DNA of 56,237 nucleotides from Pygmaiobacter massiliensis (GTDB lineage: Bacteria; Bacillota; Clostridia; Oscillospirales; Ruminococcaceae): NCBI GenBank assembly GCA_022778585.1, contig JALFTI010000013.1, positions 1 to 56,237 of the forward strand. The letters are read 5' to 3'. Made by a program: the position numbers and the translations under genes. Below the pieces are notes generated by a model. It saw only the letters and a program-made list of their open reading frames with translations. It did not search any database and was not told the DNA's origin. How positions within the stretch are numbered: position 1 is the stretch's first letter; each line of letters starts with the position of its first letter. This document shows positions 25,691 through 34,003 of this stretch, piece by piece.

Positions 25691-25763
25691 AGTATACCAT
25701 AAAACGAACCAGTTGGCACCTGTAAGACAAAATCTTTCATCGGGCAGTGGTTTGTGGTATACT
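25691..25763. promoter_or_regulatory. Mirror-image divergent promoters, rodA-like and tsaE
   Basis: Plus strand: TGTGG-TATACT with the -10 at 25758-25763 and TTTCAT 17 bp upstream. Minus strand: ATGG-TATACT with the -10 at 25696-25691. Both are extended -10 (TG-G-TATACT). The two arms form an imperfect inverted repeat, AGTATACCAT...ACCA against TGGTTTGTGGTATACT. Confidence 0.55.
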
Positions 25764-25836
25764 TTGCAAAGGAAACACACGGCCCCAACTGTTTTAGGGC
25801 CGCAAAAAAGCCTTTGCAGCGAAAGGGAACAACACC

Positions 25837-26265
25837 ATGGCAGTTTATGAAACAAACAGCCCAATCGAGACCCAGGCCCTTGGGGAAAAGCTGGGCGCAG
25901 AGCTGGAAAACGGCGGGCTGATTGCGTTTACCGGCGGGCTTGGCGCGGGCAAAACCGCCTTTTGCGCCGGTATTGCCCGGGCGCTGGGCTGTACCGAACC
26001 GGTGCACAGCCCCACCTTCAGCATTGTAAATGTATACCCGGGCCAAAAAAACACCTTTGCCCATTTCGACATGTACCGCATCAGCACCGAGGAGGATTTG
26101 TACGCCTGCTCGTTTTATGACTACCTGGACGAGGGCGCCCTGGTGGCGGTGGAATGGAGCGAAAATGTGGCGGCGTTTTTGGAAGAACCCTATGTGAGGG
26201 TGGACATTGCGGTGACCGGCCCAAGCCGGCGCACCATTACCATAAAGGGGGCAAAAACGGTATGA
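25837..26265 (+). CDS. tsaE: tRNA threonylcarbamoyladenosine protein TsaE
   Basis: 142 residues. It is the P-loop ATPase that acts with TsaB and TsaD in making t6A37 in tRNA. Walker A is GGLGAGKTAF (33-42), followed by SPTFSIVNVY and HFDMYR, all characteristic. VAVEWSENV is near residue 105. The ATG at 25837 is preceded by GAAAGGGAAC. Its stop overlaps the tsaB start as ATGA, giving coupled translation. Confidence 0.95.
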   Translation: MAVYETNSPIETQALGEKLGAELENGGLIAFTGGLGAGKTAFCAGIARALGCTEPVHSPTFSIVNVYPGQKNTFAHFDMYRISTEEDLYACSFYDYLDEGALVAVEWSENVAAFLEEPYVRVDIAVTGPSRRTITIKGAKTV

Positions 26266-26978
26266 TTACCCTTGCGGTGGATTCCGCCGGCAAAGCGGCC
26301 GGCGTGGCAATTTTAAAGGAAAGCCAGCTTTTGTACGAAAATTACCTGGATAACGGCCTAACCCACAGCCAGACTTTGCTGCCCATGCTGAAAAGCGCGC
26401 TGGCGGCCTGCTCGCTTCAGGTGGCGGATGTGGGGCTTATGGGGGTTGCGGCCGGGCCGGGCAGCTTTACCGGGCTGCGCATTGGCATGGCACTTGTTAA
26501 GGGGCTGGCTTTGCCGCAAAATATTTTGTGCGCGGGGGTCTCTACGCTGGAAGCAATGGCCCGCTCGGTTTACCTGCCGCATGGCAGTGTGGTGATCTGC
26601 GCATTGGACGCGCGCCGGGGCGAGGTATATGCCGCGGCCTTCCAGGTGGAAGGCGATTTGGTGCGCCGGCTTATGCCGGACAAAACCGGGCTGCCCCAGC
26701 AGCTTTTGGCACCGGTAATGGCGAGGTGCAAAAATCCTGTTTTTGTTATTGGTGATGGGGCCGAGGTGTGCTATAATGAACTAAAAAAGATAGGTCCGCT
26801 TACCCTTTTGCCCGAGCGCTGGCGCAAGGGAAGGGCGGCCGGCGTGGCCTATGCTGCGCTGGACGCCTGGCAGCAGGGCAAAGCGGTACAGGCCGGGCAG
26901 CTTACGGTGGCCTACCACCGCCTGAGCCAGGCCGAGCGGGAGCGGGAAAAAAAGCTGAAGGAGACGAATGGCTTATGA
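26262..26978 (+). CDS. tsaB: tRNA threonylcarbamoyladenosine protein TsaB
   Basis: 238 residues, ASKHA fold without the metal site of TsaD. The N-terminus ITLAVDSAGKAAGVAIL and the motif GPGSFTGLRIGMALVKGLAL (about 66-85) identify it; ALDARRGEVYAA follows. The start ATG at 26262 overlaps the tsaE stop and the frame upstream belongs to no gene. The C-terminus is basic. It overlaps rpiB by ATGA. tsaD is not in the window. Confidence 0.94.
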   Translation: MITLAVDSAGKAAGVAILKESQLLYENYLDNGLTHSQTLLPMLKSALAACSLQVADVGLMGVAAGPGSFTGLRIGMALVKGLALPQNILCAGVSTLEAMARSVYLPHGSVVICALDARRGEVYAAAFQVEGDLVRRLMPDKTGLPQQLLAPVMARCKNPVFVIGDGAEVCYNELKKIGPLTLLPERWRKGRAAGVAYAALDAWQQGKAVQAGQLTVAYHRLSQAEREREKKLKETNGL

Positions 26979-27412
26979 TCGCACTGGGAGCAGATCACGG
27001 CGGGTACGCCCTGAAGGAAGAGGTTAAAAAGCATTTACAGCAGCGCGGTATTGCGTTTGTGGATTTTGGCTGCCACAGCACCGAAAGCGTGGACTACCCG
27101 GACATGGCCGTTGCGCCCTGCCAGGCAGTGGTAAAGGGCGAATGCGAAAAGGCGCTTTTGTTCTGCGGCACCGGCGTTGGCATTAGCATGGCGGCCAACA
27201 AGGTGCGGGGCATTCGGGCCTGCTGCTGCTCGGACAGCTTCAGCGCCGAGTATACCCGCCGCCACAACGATGCAAACGCCTTGTGCCTGGGCGGCCGGGT
27301 AGTGGGGCCGGGTCTTGCCTGCCAATTGGTGGACATTTTTTTGGACACCCCGTTTGAAGCAGGCCGACATGCGCGGAGGGTAGAAAAACTTTCCAAGCTG
27401 GAACAGGTATGA
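26975..27412 (+). CDS. rpiB: Ribose-5-phosphate isomerase B
   Basis: 145 residues. It interconverts ribose-5-P and ribulose-5-P in the pentose phosphate pathway. Seen: IALGADHGGYALKEEVK at the start, FCGTGVGISMAANKVRGIRA with the catalytic cysteine, and the HNDANALCLGGR motif. The gene is the third of tsaE-tsaB-rpiB, joined by ATGA overlaps. In this context it may supply phosphoribosyl precursors for upp, 108 bp downstream. Confidence 0.95.
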   Translation: MIALGADHGGYALKEEVKKHLQQRGIAFVDFGCHSTESVDYPDMAVAPCQAVVKGECEKALLFCGTGVGISMAANKVRGIRACCCSDSFSAEYTRRHNDANALCLGGRVVGPGLACQLVDIFLDTPFEAGRHARRVEKLSKLEQV

Positions 27413-27520
27413 GAAACCCAAACCGGGAAATTTTGTAAAAAGAAACCCCCGTTGCGCTAAAAAGCCGGCTGGCACAGCGCAGACGGGCAGTGTGCGTGCC
27501 GCCGGAGATAGGAGCATACC

Positions 27521-28150
27521 ATGAAAGAACCCATGATTCTGGACCACCCGCTTATTAAACATAAGGTTAGCCACCTGCGGGATGTGAATACCGGCACCAA
27601 GGAGTTTAAGGAGCTGGTAAGCGAAATTGCCATGCTGATGTGCTACGAGGCCACCCGCGATCTGCCTACCGAACAGGTGGAAATTACCACCCCCATCACC
27701 ACCGGAAAGTTTGAGGTGCTGGCCGGCCGCAAGCTGGCGGTGGTGCCCATTCTGCGGGCGGGCCTTGGTATGGTGGACGGCGTGCTTGCCCTGGTGCCTG
27801 CCGCCAAGGTGGGGCATATTGGCCTGTACCGGGAACCCAAAAGCCTGGAACCGGTGGAATACTACTGCAAGCTGCCGGCCGATATTTGCGAGCGGGAGGT
27901 TATGGTGGTGGACCCCATGCTGGCCACCGGCGGCAGCGCTACCGACGCTATTACCCAAATTAAAAAGCGCGGGGCTAAAAACATTAAGTTTTTGTGCATT
28001 ATTGCCGCGCCGGAAGGCATTAAGCGGCTGCACGAAGCCCACCCGGATGTGGATATTTATGCCGCTTCGCTGGATGAGTGCCTGAACGACCACGGCTATA
28101 TTGTGCCGGGGCTGGGCGACGCCGGCGACCGTATTTTTGGCACAAAGTAA
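27521..28150 (+). CDS. upp: Uracil phosphoribosyltransferase
   Basis: 209 residues. It makes UMP from uracil and PRPP. Motifs: [16 protein letters not shown] at the start, [14 protein letters not shown] near 77-90, the PRPP loop [16 protein letters not shown] (about 129-144), and the uracil-binding [12 protein letters not shown] at the end. Length matches Upp. ATAGGAGC precedes the ATG. A strong terminator closes the unit. Confidence 0.96.
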   Translation: MKEPMILDHPLIKHKVSHLRDVNTGTKEFKELVSEIAMLMCYEATRDLPTEQVEITTPITTGKFEVLAGRKLAVVPILRAGLGMVDGVLALVPAAKVGHIGLYREPKSLEPVEYYCKLPADICEREVMVVDPMLATGGSATDAITQIKKRGAKNIKFLCIIAAPEGIKRLHEAHPDVDIYAASLDECLNDHGYIVPGLGDAGDRIFGTK

Positions 28151-28170
28151 CCCGGCTGTTTTGCTTTTGT

Positions 28171-28209
28171 AAAAAAGGCCGCCTGCGCACAAAGCAGGCG
28201 GCCTTTTTG
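28171..28209. terminator. Bidirectional terminator after upp
   Basis: AAAAAAGGCCGCCTGC pairs with GCAGGCGGCCTTTTT around a short loop. A- and T-runs lie on both sides, so it also serves the convergent DUF378 gene. Confidence 0.95.
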
Positions 28210-28250
28210 CGCGGTTTGGCGCAAAAGTTTGCAAGGGGGGGTAAAGCTAT

Positions 28251-28499
28251 TTACCGCCCATCGGAGGGGCCGGGGCCGGGGTCGGGCGAAGGGGGGGTGC
28301 TTGCCCGCTCGCTGGGGGTGGAAAACAAGCTGGGAATGGCCCCAATGGCAGCAAGGCCCACCAAAAGAAAAACCGCCCGGGCCAGCATAGTGCCAGAGCC
28401 GCCCAAAAGCCAGCCAATGCAGTTAAAGCCGGCAATGGCCAGAATGCCCCAGTTGAGTCCGCCTAAAATAAGCAGAACCAAACAAATTTTTTGAAGCAT
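28251..28499 (-). CDS. DUF378 small membrane protein
   Basis: 82 residues. The start MLQKICLVLLILGGLNWGILAI is diagnostic of DUF378; a second membrane segment follows at about 37-56. The tail is Pro/Ser-rich (PSPDPGPGPSDGR), longer than usual. The ATG at 28499 follows AAGGAAGGG. Function is unknown. The frame is open upstream to 28628 but without a ribosome site. Confidence 0.85.
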   Translation of the reverse strand: MLQKICLVLLILGGLNWGILAIAGFNCIGWLLGGSGTMLARAVFLLVGLAAIGAIPSLFSTPSERASTPPSPDPGPGPSDGR

Positions 28500-28613
28500 A
28501 GTCGTCGTTCCCTTCCTTTTTAAAGGCGCGCAGTGCGCGCGGTTCTTTGCCATAGCATGCGCCGTTTTGGCCGCGTTTATACAGGCAAAAAAGAAATCAC
28601 GGCAAGACTTTGC

Positions 28614-28642
28614 TTGCAAAATAAACATACTTTCAGTACAAT
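28614..28642 (+). promoter_or_regulatory. Promoter of the DUF1858-trmK-nif3 operon
   Basis: TTGCAA (28614-28619), 17-bp spacer, TACAAT (28637-28642). A 7-bp GC hairpin (28650-28670, GCCCGCC/GGCGGGC) lies at the expected 5' end of the transcript. Confidence 0.7.
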
Positions 28643-28698
28643 AAAAGCGGCCCGCCCAAACCCGGCGGGCTTAAAATTCATAAAAAGGGGAAGGTTTT

Positions 28699-28902
28699 AT
28701 GCAGTACCATGCAGATATGATTTTGGGGGATGTTTTGGACCAGGACCCCACCACCGCGCCTTATTTTATCGAGATTGGCATGCACTGTTTGGGCTGCCCT
28801 GCTTCCCGCGGGGAAACCCTGGCCCAGGCCTGCCAGGTGCACGGCACCGATGTGCAGCTGCTTTTGGAAAAATTGAACCGGCACGCTTTAACTAAAGCAT
28901 GA
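28699..28902 (+). CDS. DUF1858 domain protein
   Basis: 67 residues covering a whole DUF1858 domain: MILGDVLDQDPTTAPYFIEIGMHCLGCPASRGETLAQACQ, with the typical HCLGC cysteine pair near residues 29-33. The domain also occurs at the N-terminus of ScdA/RIC-like and hybrid-cluster-linked proteins, where a metal or redox role is suspected. GGGGAAGG precedes the ATG. It overlaps trmK by ATGA. Confidence 0.9.
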   Translation: MQYHADMILGDVLDQDPTTAPYFIEIGMHCLGCPASRGETLAQACQVHGTDVQLLLEKLNRHALTKA

Positions 28903-29606
28903 GCAAGGTTTTTTTGGATAAACGCCTTTTGGCTGCGGCCCAACTGGTGCGGCCGGGCAGCTGTGCGGCCGATATTGGCTGCGACCATGGCAAGCTTTCG
29001 GCCTATTTGGTGCAAACGGGCATCTGCAGCCGGGTGATTGCGGCCGATGTGCGCTCTGGGCCGCTTTCGGCTGCAAAGCGCCTGGTGGAGGAATGCGGCC
29101 TTTCGGCCAGCATTGACTGCCGGCTGGGGGATGGGCTGGACCCGGTAAAGCCCGGCGAAGCAACCGAAATAGTAATAGCCGGTATGGGTGGCGAGACCAT
29201 TGCCGGCATACTGGACAGGGCCCCGTGGGTGAAGGATGCGGCGCTGGGGTTTATATTGGTGCCGGCCAGCGCCCACAGCTTTTTGCGCCGCTGGCTTTGC
29301 CAAAACGGCTTTGCCCTGGTAAAGGAGGAAGCCGTGTGCGAAGCCGGCCACTGGTATGTGGTTATGCGGGCAGAGTATACCGGCCACTGTTTTGAGCCTG
29401 ACGCCGCCTTTTGTGTGGGCGGGCTGCAGCTGGGCCGGCATACCCCGCAGGCGGGGGGCTATTTGGCCGTTATGGCAAACAGGCTTAAAAAAGAGCTTTG
29501 CGGCAAGCAGAAGGCGGGCCGCTATCAGGACTTAAGGTGGCTGCGCAGCTTGGTGCAGCAGCTGGAACAGGAGGTGGCTTTATGCCAAAAGCAGACGAAA
29601 TTTTAG
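28899..29606 (+). CDS. trmK: tRNA (adenine-N1)-methyltransferase TrmK
   Basis: 235 residues, SAM-dependent, modifying A22 of tRNA. The start SKVFLDKRLLAAAQLV, the SAM motif AADIGCDHGKLSAYL (about 24-38) and IVIAGMGGETIAGIL near 91 are typical of COG2384. The C-terminal coiled helical arm (after about 170) is present. It overlaps the next gene by 25 bp, and nif3-family neighbours are standard for trmK. Confidence 0.93.
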   Translation: MSKVFLDKRLLAAAQLVRPGSCAADIGCDHGKLSAYLVQTGICSRVIAADVRSGPLSAAKRLVEECGLSASIDCRLGDGLDPVKPGEATEIVIAGMGGETIAGILDRAPWVKDAALGFILVPASAHSFLRRWLCQNGFALVKEEAVCEAGHWYVVMRAEYTGHCFEPDAAFCVGGLQLGRHTPQAGGYLAVMANRLKKELCGKQKAGRYQDLRWLRSLVQQLEQEVALCQKQTKF

Positions 29607-30325
29607 CCGAGCTTTCGGCCCTGGCCCCGCCGCAGCTTGCGGAAGAGTGGGACAATGTGGGCCTTTTGGTGCAGCCGCCGCTGCCGGTAGACCGGGTACT
29701 AGTAGCGCTGGATATTACCCAAAAAGTAATACAGGAAGCACAGGAAAAGTGCTGCCAGCTGATTGTAAGTCACCACCCGGTAATTTTTCAGCCGCTGGGC
29801 CGGCTTTTGGCAGGCGAACCCGCCGCAGAGCTTTTGCGCCGCGGTATGGGGGCTATTTGCATGCACACCAACCTGGACAGCGCCCAGGGCGGCGTGAACG
29901 ACCGGCTTTGCGAGATTTTTGGCCTGACCCAGACCCAGCCTATGGCCGGCATGGGGCGGGTGGGGCTTTTGCAAAAGCCCTGTTCGGCCGGCGAACTGGC
30001 AGAGCTTTGCCAAAAAAAGCTGGGCGGGCCGGTGCAGTATGTGCCGGGGCAAAACCCCATAAGCCGGCTGGCAGTATTGGGCGGCGCCGGGGGCGACTTT
30101 GTGCAGGCTGCCTATGATGCGGGCGCCGACTGCCTTTTGACCGGCGAAGCCCGCCACCACGAAGCGCTTTTGGCCAAAAGGCTGGGCATAGCGCTTTTGG
30201 CCGCGGGCCATTTTGAGACCGAGTGGCCGGTGGTGCAGGTATTGGCCGACCGACTGAGAGGCCGGTTTGCGGACCTTTGGGTGGGGGTAAGCGAGGCGGA
30301 CGCTTCGCCGTTTTGCCACACCTGA
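29582..30325 (+). CDS. Nif3-like dinuclear metal-centre protein
   Basis: 247 residues. Metal ligands are visible: SHHPVIF near 62-68, HTNLD near 97-101, and the GHFETE pair near 215-220. The start DEILAELSALAPPQLAEEWDNVGLLV is a family signature. It is sometimes annotated as GTP cyclohydrolase I type 2, but its biochemical role is unsettled. It starts inside the end of trmK at the ATG at 29582, after CAGGAGGTGG. The inserted domain of longer Nif3 proteins is absent. Confidence 0.92.
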   Translation: MPKADEILAELSALAPPQLAEEWDNVGLLVQPPLPVDRVLVALDITQKVIQEAQEKCCQLIVSHHPVIFQPLGRLLAGEPAAELLRRGMGAICMHTNLDSAQGGVNDRLCEIFGLTQTQPMAGMGRVGLLQKPCSAGELAELCQKKLGGPVQYVPGQNPISRLAVLGGAGGDFVQAAYDAGADCLLTGEARHHEALLAKRLGIALLAAGHFETEWPVVQVLADRLRGRFADLWVGVSEADASPFCHT

Positions 30326-30415
30326 AAGGGCCTTGTGCAAAACAGCAGGCAGCTTTGGCCGGCGATTTGCCGGCTGAAAACTTTTAAAAGGAGCGAATAA
30401 AAGGAGCGAAACACC

Positions 30416-31015
30416 ATGTTGGATACACAACTGTACGAGCGCGAGCAGCAAACCCGTGCCCGACTGGAAGAAGTGCTGGGGGGCGGAGAACAGCTTTTGT
30501 GGTCCGGCAGCCCGGCGCCAGGTGCAAAATTTAAGGGCAGCGCCGCCTTGCGGGTGTTTGGTATTTTTTGGCTGGCCTTTTCGCTTTTTTGGGAAGCCGG
30601 TGCTTTGACGGCGGTGGGTGCAGCGGGGGCCGCAGGGCTTTTCTTCCCGCTGTTTGGCCTGCCGTTTGTGGGTATTGGCGTTTATATGGTATTGGTTGCG
30701 CCCCAAAGCCGCAAGCGCCGGCTGCGCAAAAGTATTTATGGGGTGACCGACCGGCGGGTGCTGATTATGCTGTGCACCGGCAGCGGTGCGGTGCGTTCGG
30801 TGGATTTGGATGCGGTGCTTTCCATGGAAGTGGAAACACGGGCGGACGGCCTGGGCAACCTGTATTTTGACACCCCCAGCGACCATGCCTATTACCGGCG
30901 CCAGCGGGTGGGCGCACAAAGCTTTTATGCAGAGCCTTTGGCTTTTTACGCGGTGGACGCAAACGCGGCCCAGCAGGCGGTGCTTTTGGCAAAGCATAAC
31001 CAAAACAGGGAATAA
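30416..31015 (+). CDS. PH-like-domain membrane protein
   Basis: 199 residues: a short N-terminal helix, two membrane segments (about 44-60 and 65-100), then a bacterial PH-like domain with YGVTDRRVLIML and SVDLDAVLSMEVETRADGLGNLYF. This layout is common in Firmicutes membrane proteins of unknown role. AAAGGAGC lies ahead of the ATG. It is not clearly in an operon; a terminator-type hairpin follows at 31205. Confidence 0.78.
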   Translation: MLDTQLYEREQQTRARLEEVLGGGEQLLWSGSPAPGAKFKGSAALRVFGIFWLAFSLFWEAGALTAVGAAGAAGLFFPLFGLPFVGIGVYMVLVAPQSRKRRLRKSIYGVTDRRVLIMLCTGSGAVRSVDLDAVLSMEVETRADGLGNLYFDTPSDHAYYRRQRVGAQSFYAEPLAFYAVDANAAQQAVLLAKHNQNRE

Positions 31016-31204
31016 ACGGCAGATAAGCAAAAGGCAGAACAAGCAAAGCTTTTGCAAAGCCCGGGCTTATTAGCAAAGCAAAGTGTCTGTTAAAAGCCCT
31101 TTGTCCAAACGGCAAACCCTATGGGGTGTGCAGCAAAGCCGGCGCTTTGCATGCCGCCTGCCTTTGCCGAAAGAAAGCGGCCTTTGGGCCGCACAGCAAA
31201 ACAC
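31016..31204. other. Gene-free spacer before rqcH
   Basis: No supported gene. The frame into rqcH is open from 31126, but it crosses the terminator hairpin and lacks a ribosome site. Confidence 0.5.
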
Positions 31205-31237
31205 AAAAAAGGGCCCGGCTTTGCCCCGGGCCCTTTT
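31205..31237 (+). terminator. Terminator-like hairpin just upstream of rqcH
   Basis: AAAAAGGGCCCGG pairs with CCGGGCCCTTTT around CTTTGCC. It ends 26 bp before the rqcH ATG. It either terminates the PH-like gene or sits in the rqcH leader; the T-run is short. Confidence 0.65.
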
Positions 31238-31263
31238 GCGGATGGGAAAGAGAGGAAGACACC

Positions 31264-33018
31264 ATGGCGCTTGACGCAGCCACATTGGAACTGGTGGCAA
31301 GAGAGCTGGATGGCCAGCTTTCCGGCAGCCGGATCGACAAGATCTTTCAGCCCACAAAGGACGAGGTGGTGCTGGCTTTGCGGGGGTATAACGCCGGCTG
31401 GCGGCTGCTTATTTCGGCCCGCAGCGGTGCGGCAAGGGTGGGCGTAACGGCCCAAAAGCTGGAAAATCCCCAAACGCCGCCTTCCTTCTGCATGCTGCTG
31501 CGCAAATACCTTTCGGGCGGGCGGCTTTGCCGGGTGCGGCCCGAACAGGGGGAGAGAATTGTCTTTTTTGAATTTGCCTGTACCAATGAGATGGGCGATG
31601 CGGTGAATATTACACTGGCGGCCGAGCTGATGGGCCGGTATTCGAACCTGGTGGTGATAAACGGCGAAGGAAAGATTATTGACGCGCTGAAACGGGTGGA
31701 TTTTGAAGCCAGCAGCGTGCGCCAGCTTTTGCCGGGGCTTAGCTATACCTTGCCGCAAAAGCAGGCCGGCGATTGGTTTTTTGACCCAAACCTTGGCGCT
31801 GAGCAGCTGGTGGAAAAGGCCTGCCGGCTGGAACAGGACACAGCCGCCGCTTTGATGAAAACCGCCGGCGGGGTGGGCCCGGCCATCTGCCGGGAGATTG
31901 CGTTTCGGGCCCTTGGCGCGGGCAAGCAGGTGGCAAGCGAGCTTTCGGCCCAGCAAAGGGACATTTTGGCCCAAACGCTCAGCCAGGTGCGCCAGGAGTG
32001 GGCCCGCGGCGGCACCCCCACCCTGGTAAAGGACGCCGAGGGAAAGCCGGTGGAGTTCAGCTTTACCCCCCTGACCCAGTACCTGCCCGGCTGCACGCTG
32101 CACAGCCAGCAAAGCTACAGCGCCCTTTTGGACGACTACTATGCCGAAAAGGACGCCGCCGAGCGGATGCGCCAAAAAAGCCGCAACCTGCACAAAACCG
32201 TGCACAACCTGCTGGAGCGCGCCACCCGCAAGCAGGCCGCCCGGCAGGAGGAGCGCCAGCAAAGCGGCGAAAGCGAGCAGCTGCGGCTGTTTGGCGAGCT
32301 TTTGCAGGCAAACCAGTGGGCGGTGCAGAAGGGGGACGCCGAGGTTACCGTTACCAACTACTACACCGGCGAGCCGGTGACCATTCCGCTGGATGTGCGC
32401 CTTTCGGCCAATGCCAACGCGCAAAAGTATTTTAAAGAGTACAAGAAAAAGCAGACCGCCGCCAAAATGCTGGTGGAGCTTTTGGCCCAGGGCGAGCGGG
32501 AGATCAATTACCTTGCCAGCGTGCTGTACGAGGTGGAGCAGGCCGAAAGCGAAGCGGCTTTGGAGGAAATAAGGGCCGAGCTGAAAGGGCAGGGTTACCT
32601 GAAAAGCTATAAGCTGAAGCAAAAGCGCCCCAAGCCCGCGGATTTTATGCGCTTTATCTCCCAGGACGGCTTTGTTATTTTGGTGGGCCGCAACAACCTG
32701 CAGAACGACAAGCTTACCCTGCACACCGCCCGCGGGAGAGACTGGTGGTTTCACACCAAAAACGCCCCGGGCAGCCACACCGTGGTGCTGAGCGAGGGCA
32801 AACCCGTGCCGGACACCACCAAAAACGAAGCGGCCATGCTGGCGGTGTTCTACTCCAGCCAGGCCCATTCGGCCAAGGTGCCGGTGGACTACACCCAGGT
32901 GAAAAATATTCGCAAAACAGGCGACCTGGCCCCCGGCATGGTACTGTACGAACATTACGAAACCGCCTACATTACCCCCGACGAACAGCTGCTGCGCCGG
33001 TTGGGCGCAAAGCGGTAA
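31264..33018 (+). CDS. rqcH: Ribosome quality-control protein RqcH (NEMF/FbpA family)
   Basis: 584 residues. RqcH binds stalled 50S subunits and recruits tRNA-Ala to add C-terminal alanine tails. The NFACT-N domain starts DAATLELVARELDGQLSGSR. HhH and coiled-coil middle regions follow (long Lys/Glu-rich helix about 285-450). The NFACT-R domain has FVILVGRNNLQND and WFHTKNAPGSHTVV. At 97-98, where Bacillus has Asp-Arg needed for tailing, this protein has Glu-Arg. AAAGAGAGGAAG precedes the ATG at 31264. Confidence 0.93.
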   Translation: MALDAATLELVARELDGQLSGSRIDKIFQPTKDEVVLALRGYNAGWRLLISARSGAARVGVTAQKLENPQTPPSFCMLLRKYLSGGRLCRVRPEQGERIVFFEFACTNEMGDAVNITLAAELMGRYSNLVVINGEGKIIDALKRVDFEASSVRQLLPGLSYTLPQKQAGDWFFDPNLGAEQLVEKACRLEQDTAAALMKTAGGVGPAICREIAFRALGAGKQVASELSAQQRDILAQTLSQVRQEWARGGTPTLVKDAEGKPVEFSFTPLTQYLPGCTLHSQQSYSALLDDYYAEKDAAERMRQKSRNLHKTVHNLLERATRKQAARQEERQQSGESEQLRLFGELLQANQWAVQKGDAEVTVTNYYTGEPVTIPLDVRLSANANAQKYFKEYKKKQTAAKMLVELLAQGEREINYLASVLYEVEQAESEAALEEIRAELKGQGYLKSYKLKQKRPKPADFMRFISQDGFVILVGRNNLQNDKLTLHTARGRDWWFHTKNAPGSHTVVLSEGKPVPDTTKNEAAMLAVFYSSQAHSAKVPVDYTQVKNIRKTGDLAPGMVLYEHYETAYITPDEQLLRRLGAKR

Positions 33019-33251
33019 CTGCCGGCGTTTTTGGCTTTGGCATTGTTTTGCCGCCTGGCTGCCCATTTTCGGGTTTTGCGGTTTGTTCTTCGTTATCCTT
33101 ATATATAAAGTAGAAGGTACGGCGCGGCGAAAACCGGAAAAACGGGGCAGTTGGGCAGGCAAAAACATGCCGGCGGGCCCTTTTTGGGGGCAAGGCGGCA
33201 GGTTTGTGCAGAGCAACAAAATTTTTATAAAAAATTTTCAATTTTTTTCAA

Positions 33252-33277
33252 AAACCCCTTGCATTGCCAAGGGGTTT
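33252..33277. other. Hairpin overlapping the S10-operon promoter
   Basis: AAACCCCTTG (33252-33261) and CAAGGGGTTT (33268-33277) form a perfect 10-bp stem with a 6-nt loop. The left arm contains the TTG of the -35 hexamer. It could end rqcH transcripts or affect promoter use. Confidence 0.6.
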
Positions 33278-33287
33278 ATTGTATTAT
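33259..33287 (+). promoter_or_regulatory. Main promoter of the S10-spc-alpha ribosomal operon
   Basis: TTGCAT (33259-33264), 17-bp spacer, TATTAT (33282-33287). It is flanked upstream by a long A/T-rich tract (about 33218-33252), a plausible UP element for a highly expressed operon. Confidence 0.75.
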
Positions 33288-33293
33288 GATTAA

Positions 33294-33595
33294 GCGACTG
33301 CGAATGCCCCTGGCATGTAGCAGGGGCAGATATGCGATGAAGCGGGAGGTTGCCACACCTTTGTGTGGGTTTTTCCGCCGAGTATGTCCGATCAAGAACC
33401 GGGCGACAAAAATACTGTTTGCAAAGGGTTATGACCCCACTGGGGTCCAATTTCCACGAACTTTGCGTGTGGTATGTCCGGGAGAACTGCGCCTTGCGGT
33501 TCACCGGCTTTCTTCATGCAAAAGCGTGACACACCCGGCGCGGTGTTCAGTATTTTTTGTAAACCGCCGGACAAAAAATCAAGGAGGCGATTACA
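33294..33595 (+). promoter_or_regulatory. Structured 5' leader of the S10 operon
   Basis: About 300 nt between promoter and rpsJ, with no supported gene. Perfect or near-perfect stems: 33305-33328 (TGCCCCTG/CAGGGGCA), 33353-33368 (CCACAC/GTGTGG, then GTTTTT), 33433-33447 (GACCCC/GGGGTC), and 33478-33507 (CCGG plus a 7-bp stem). The word GTATGTCCG recurs at 33382 and 33472. This suggests ribosomal-protein autoregulation or attenuation; the ligand is not known from sequence. Confidence 0.6.
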
Positions 33596-33907
33596 ATGGC
33601 AGTCAAGGAGAAAATCAGAATTCGTTTGAAGAGCTATGATCACCAGCTCATCGACGCCGCTGCGGAGCGCATCGTGGAGACCGCTAAGCGGACAGGTGCT
33701 CGGGTTTCCGGCCCGATCCCCCTGCCCACCGACAAAGAGGTCGTTACCATTCTGCGCGCTGTTCACAAGTATAAGGACAGCCGCGAGCAGTTCGAGATGC
33801 GCACCCATAAGCGTTTGATCGATATTCTGAAGCCGTCCAACAAGACGGTCGAGGCTCTGCAGAGCCTGCAGCTCCCCGCCGGCGTCGAGATCGAGATTAA
33901 GGGCTAA
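33596..33907 (+). CDS. rpsJ: 30S ribosomal protein S10
   Basis: 103 residues, full length. [25 protein letters not shown] at the start and [12 protein letters not shown] in the middle identify it. S10 sits in the 30S head and, as NusE, joins antitermination complexes. CAAGGAGGCG precedes the ATG. It opens the ribosomal operon. A 96-bp spacer follows before rplC. Confidence 0.98.
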   Translation: MAVKEKIRIRLKSYDHQLIDAAAERIVETAKRTGARVSGPIPLPTDKEVVTILRAVHKYKDSREQFEMRTHKRLIDILKPSNKTVEALQSLQLPAGVEIEIKG

Positions 33908-34003
33908 GTTACTCACCCCGGACATCTTACATCCGACTCTCAGCGGAGAGGTCATGTTGAGGGCGCACGCCTTCAACCAATAACCTAACAGGAGGCAAAG
34001 AAA

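Noticed and set aside
31090-33219. Very long open frame (709 codons) antisense to rqcH
   Set aside because: It is a by-product of GC-rich codon use. The product is low-complexity and resembles nothing, there is no ribosome site, and rqcH on the other strand is unmistakable.
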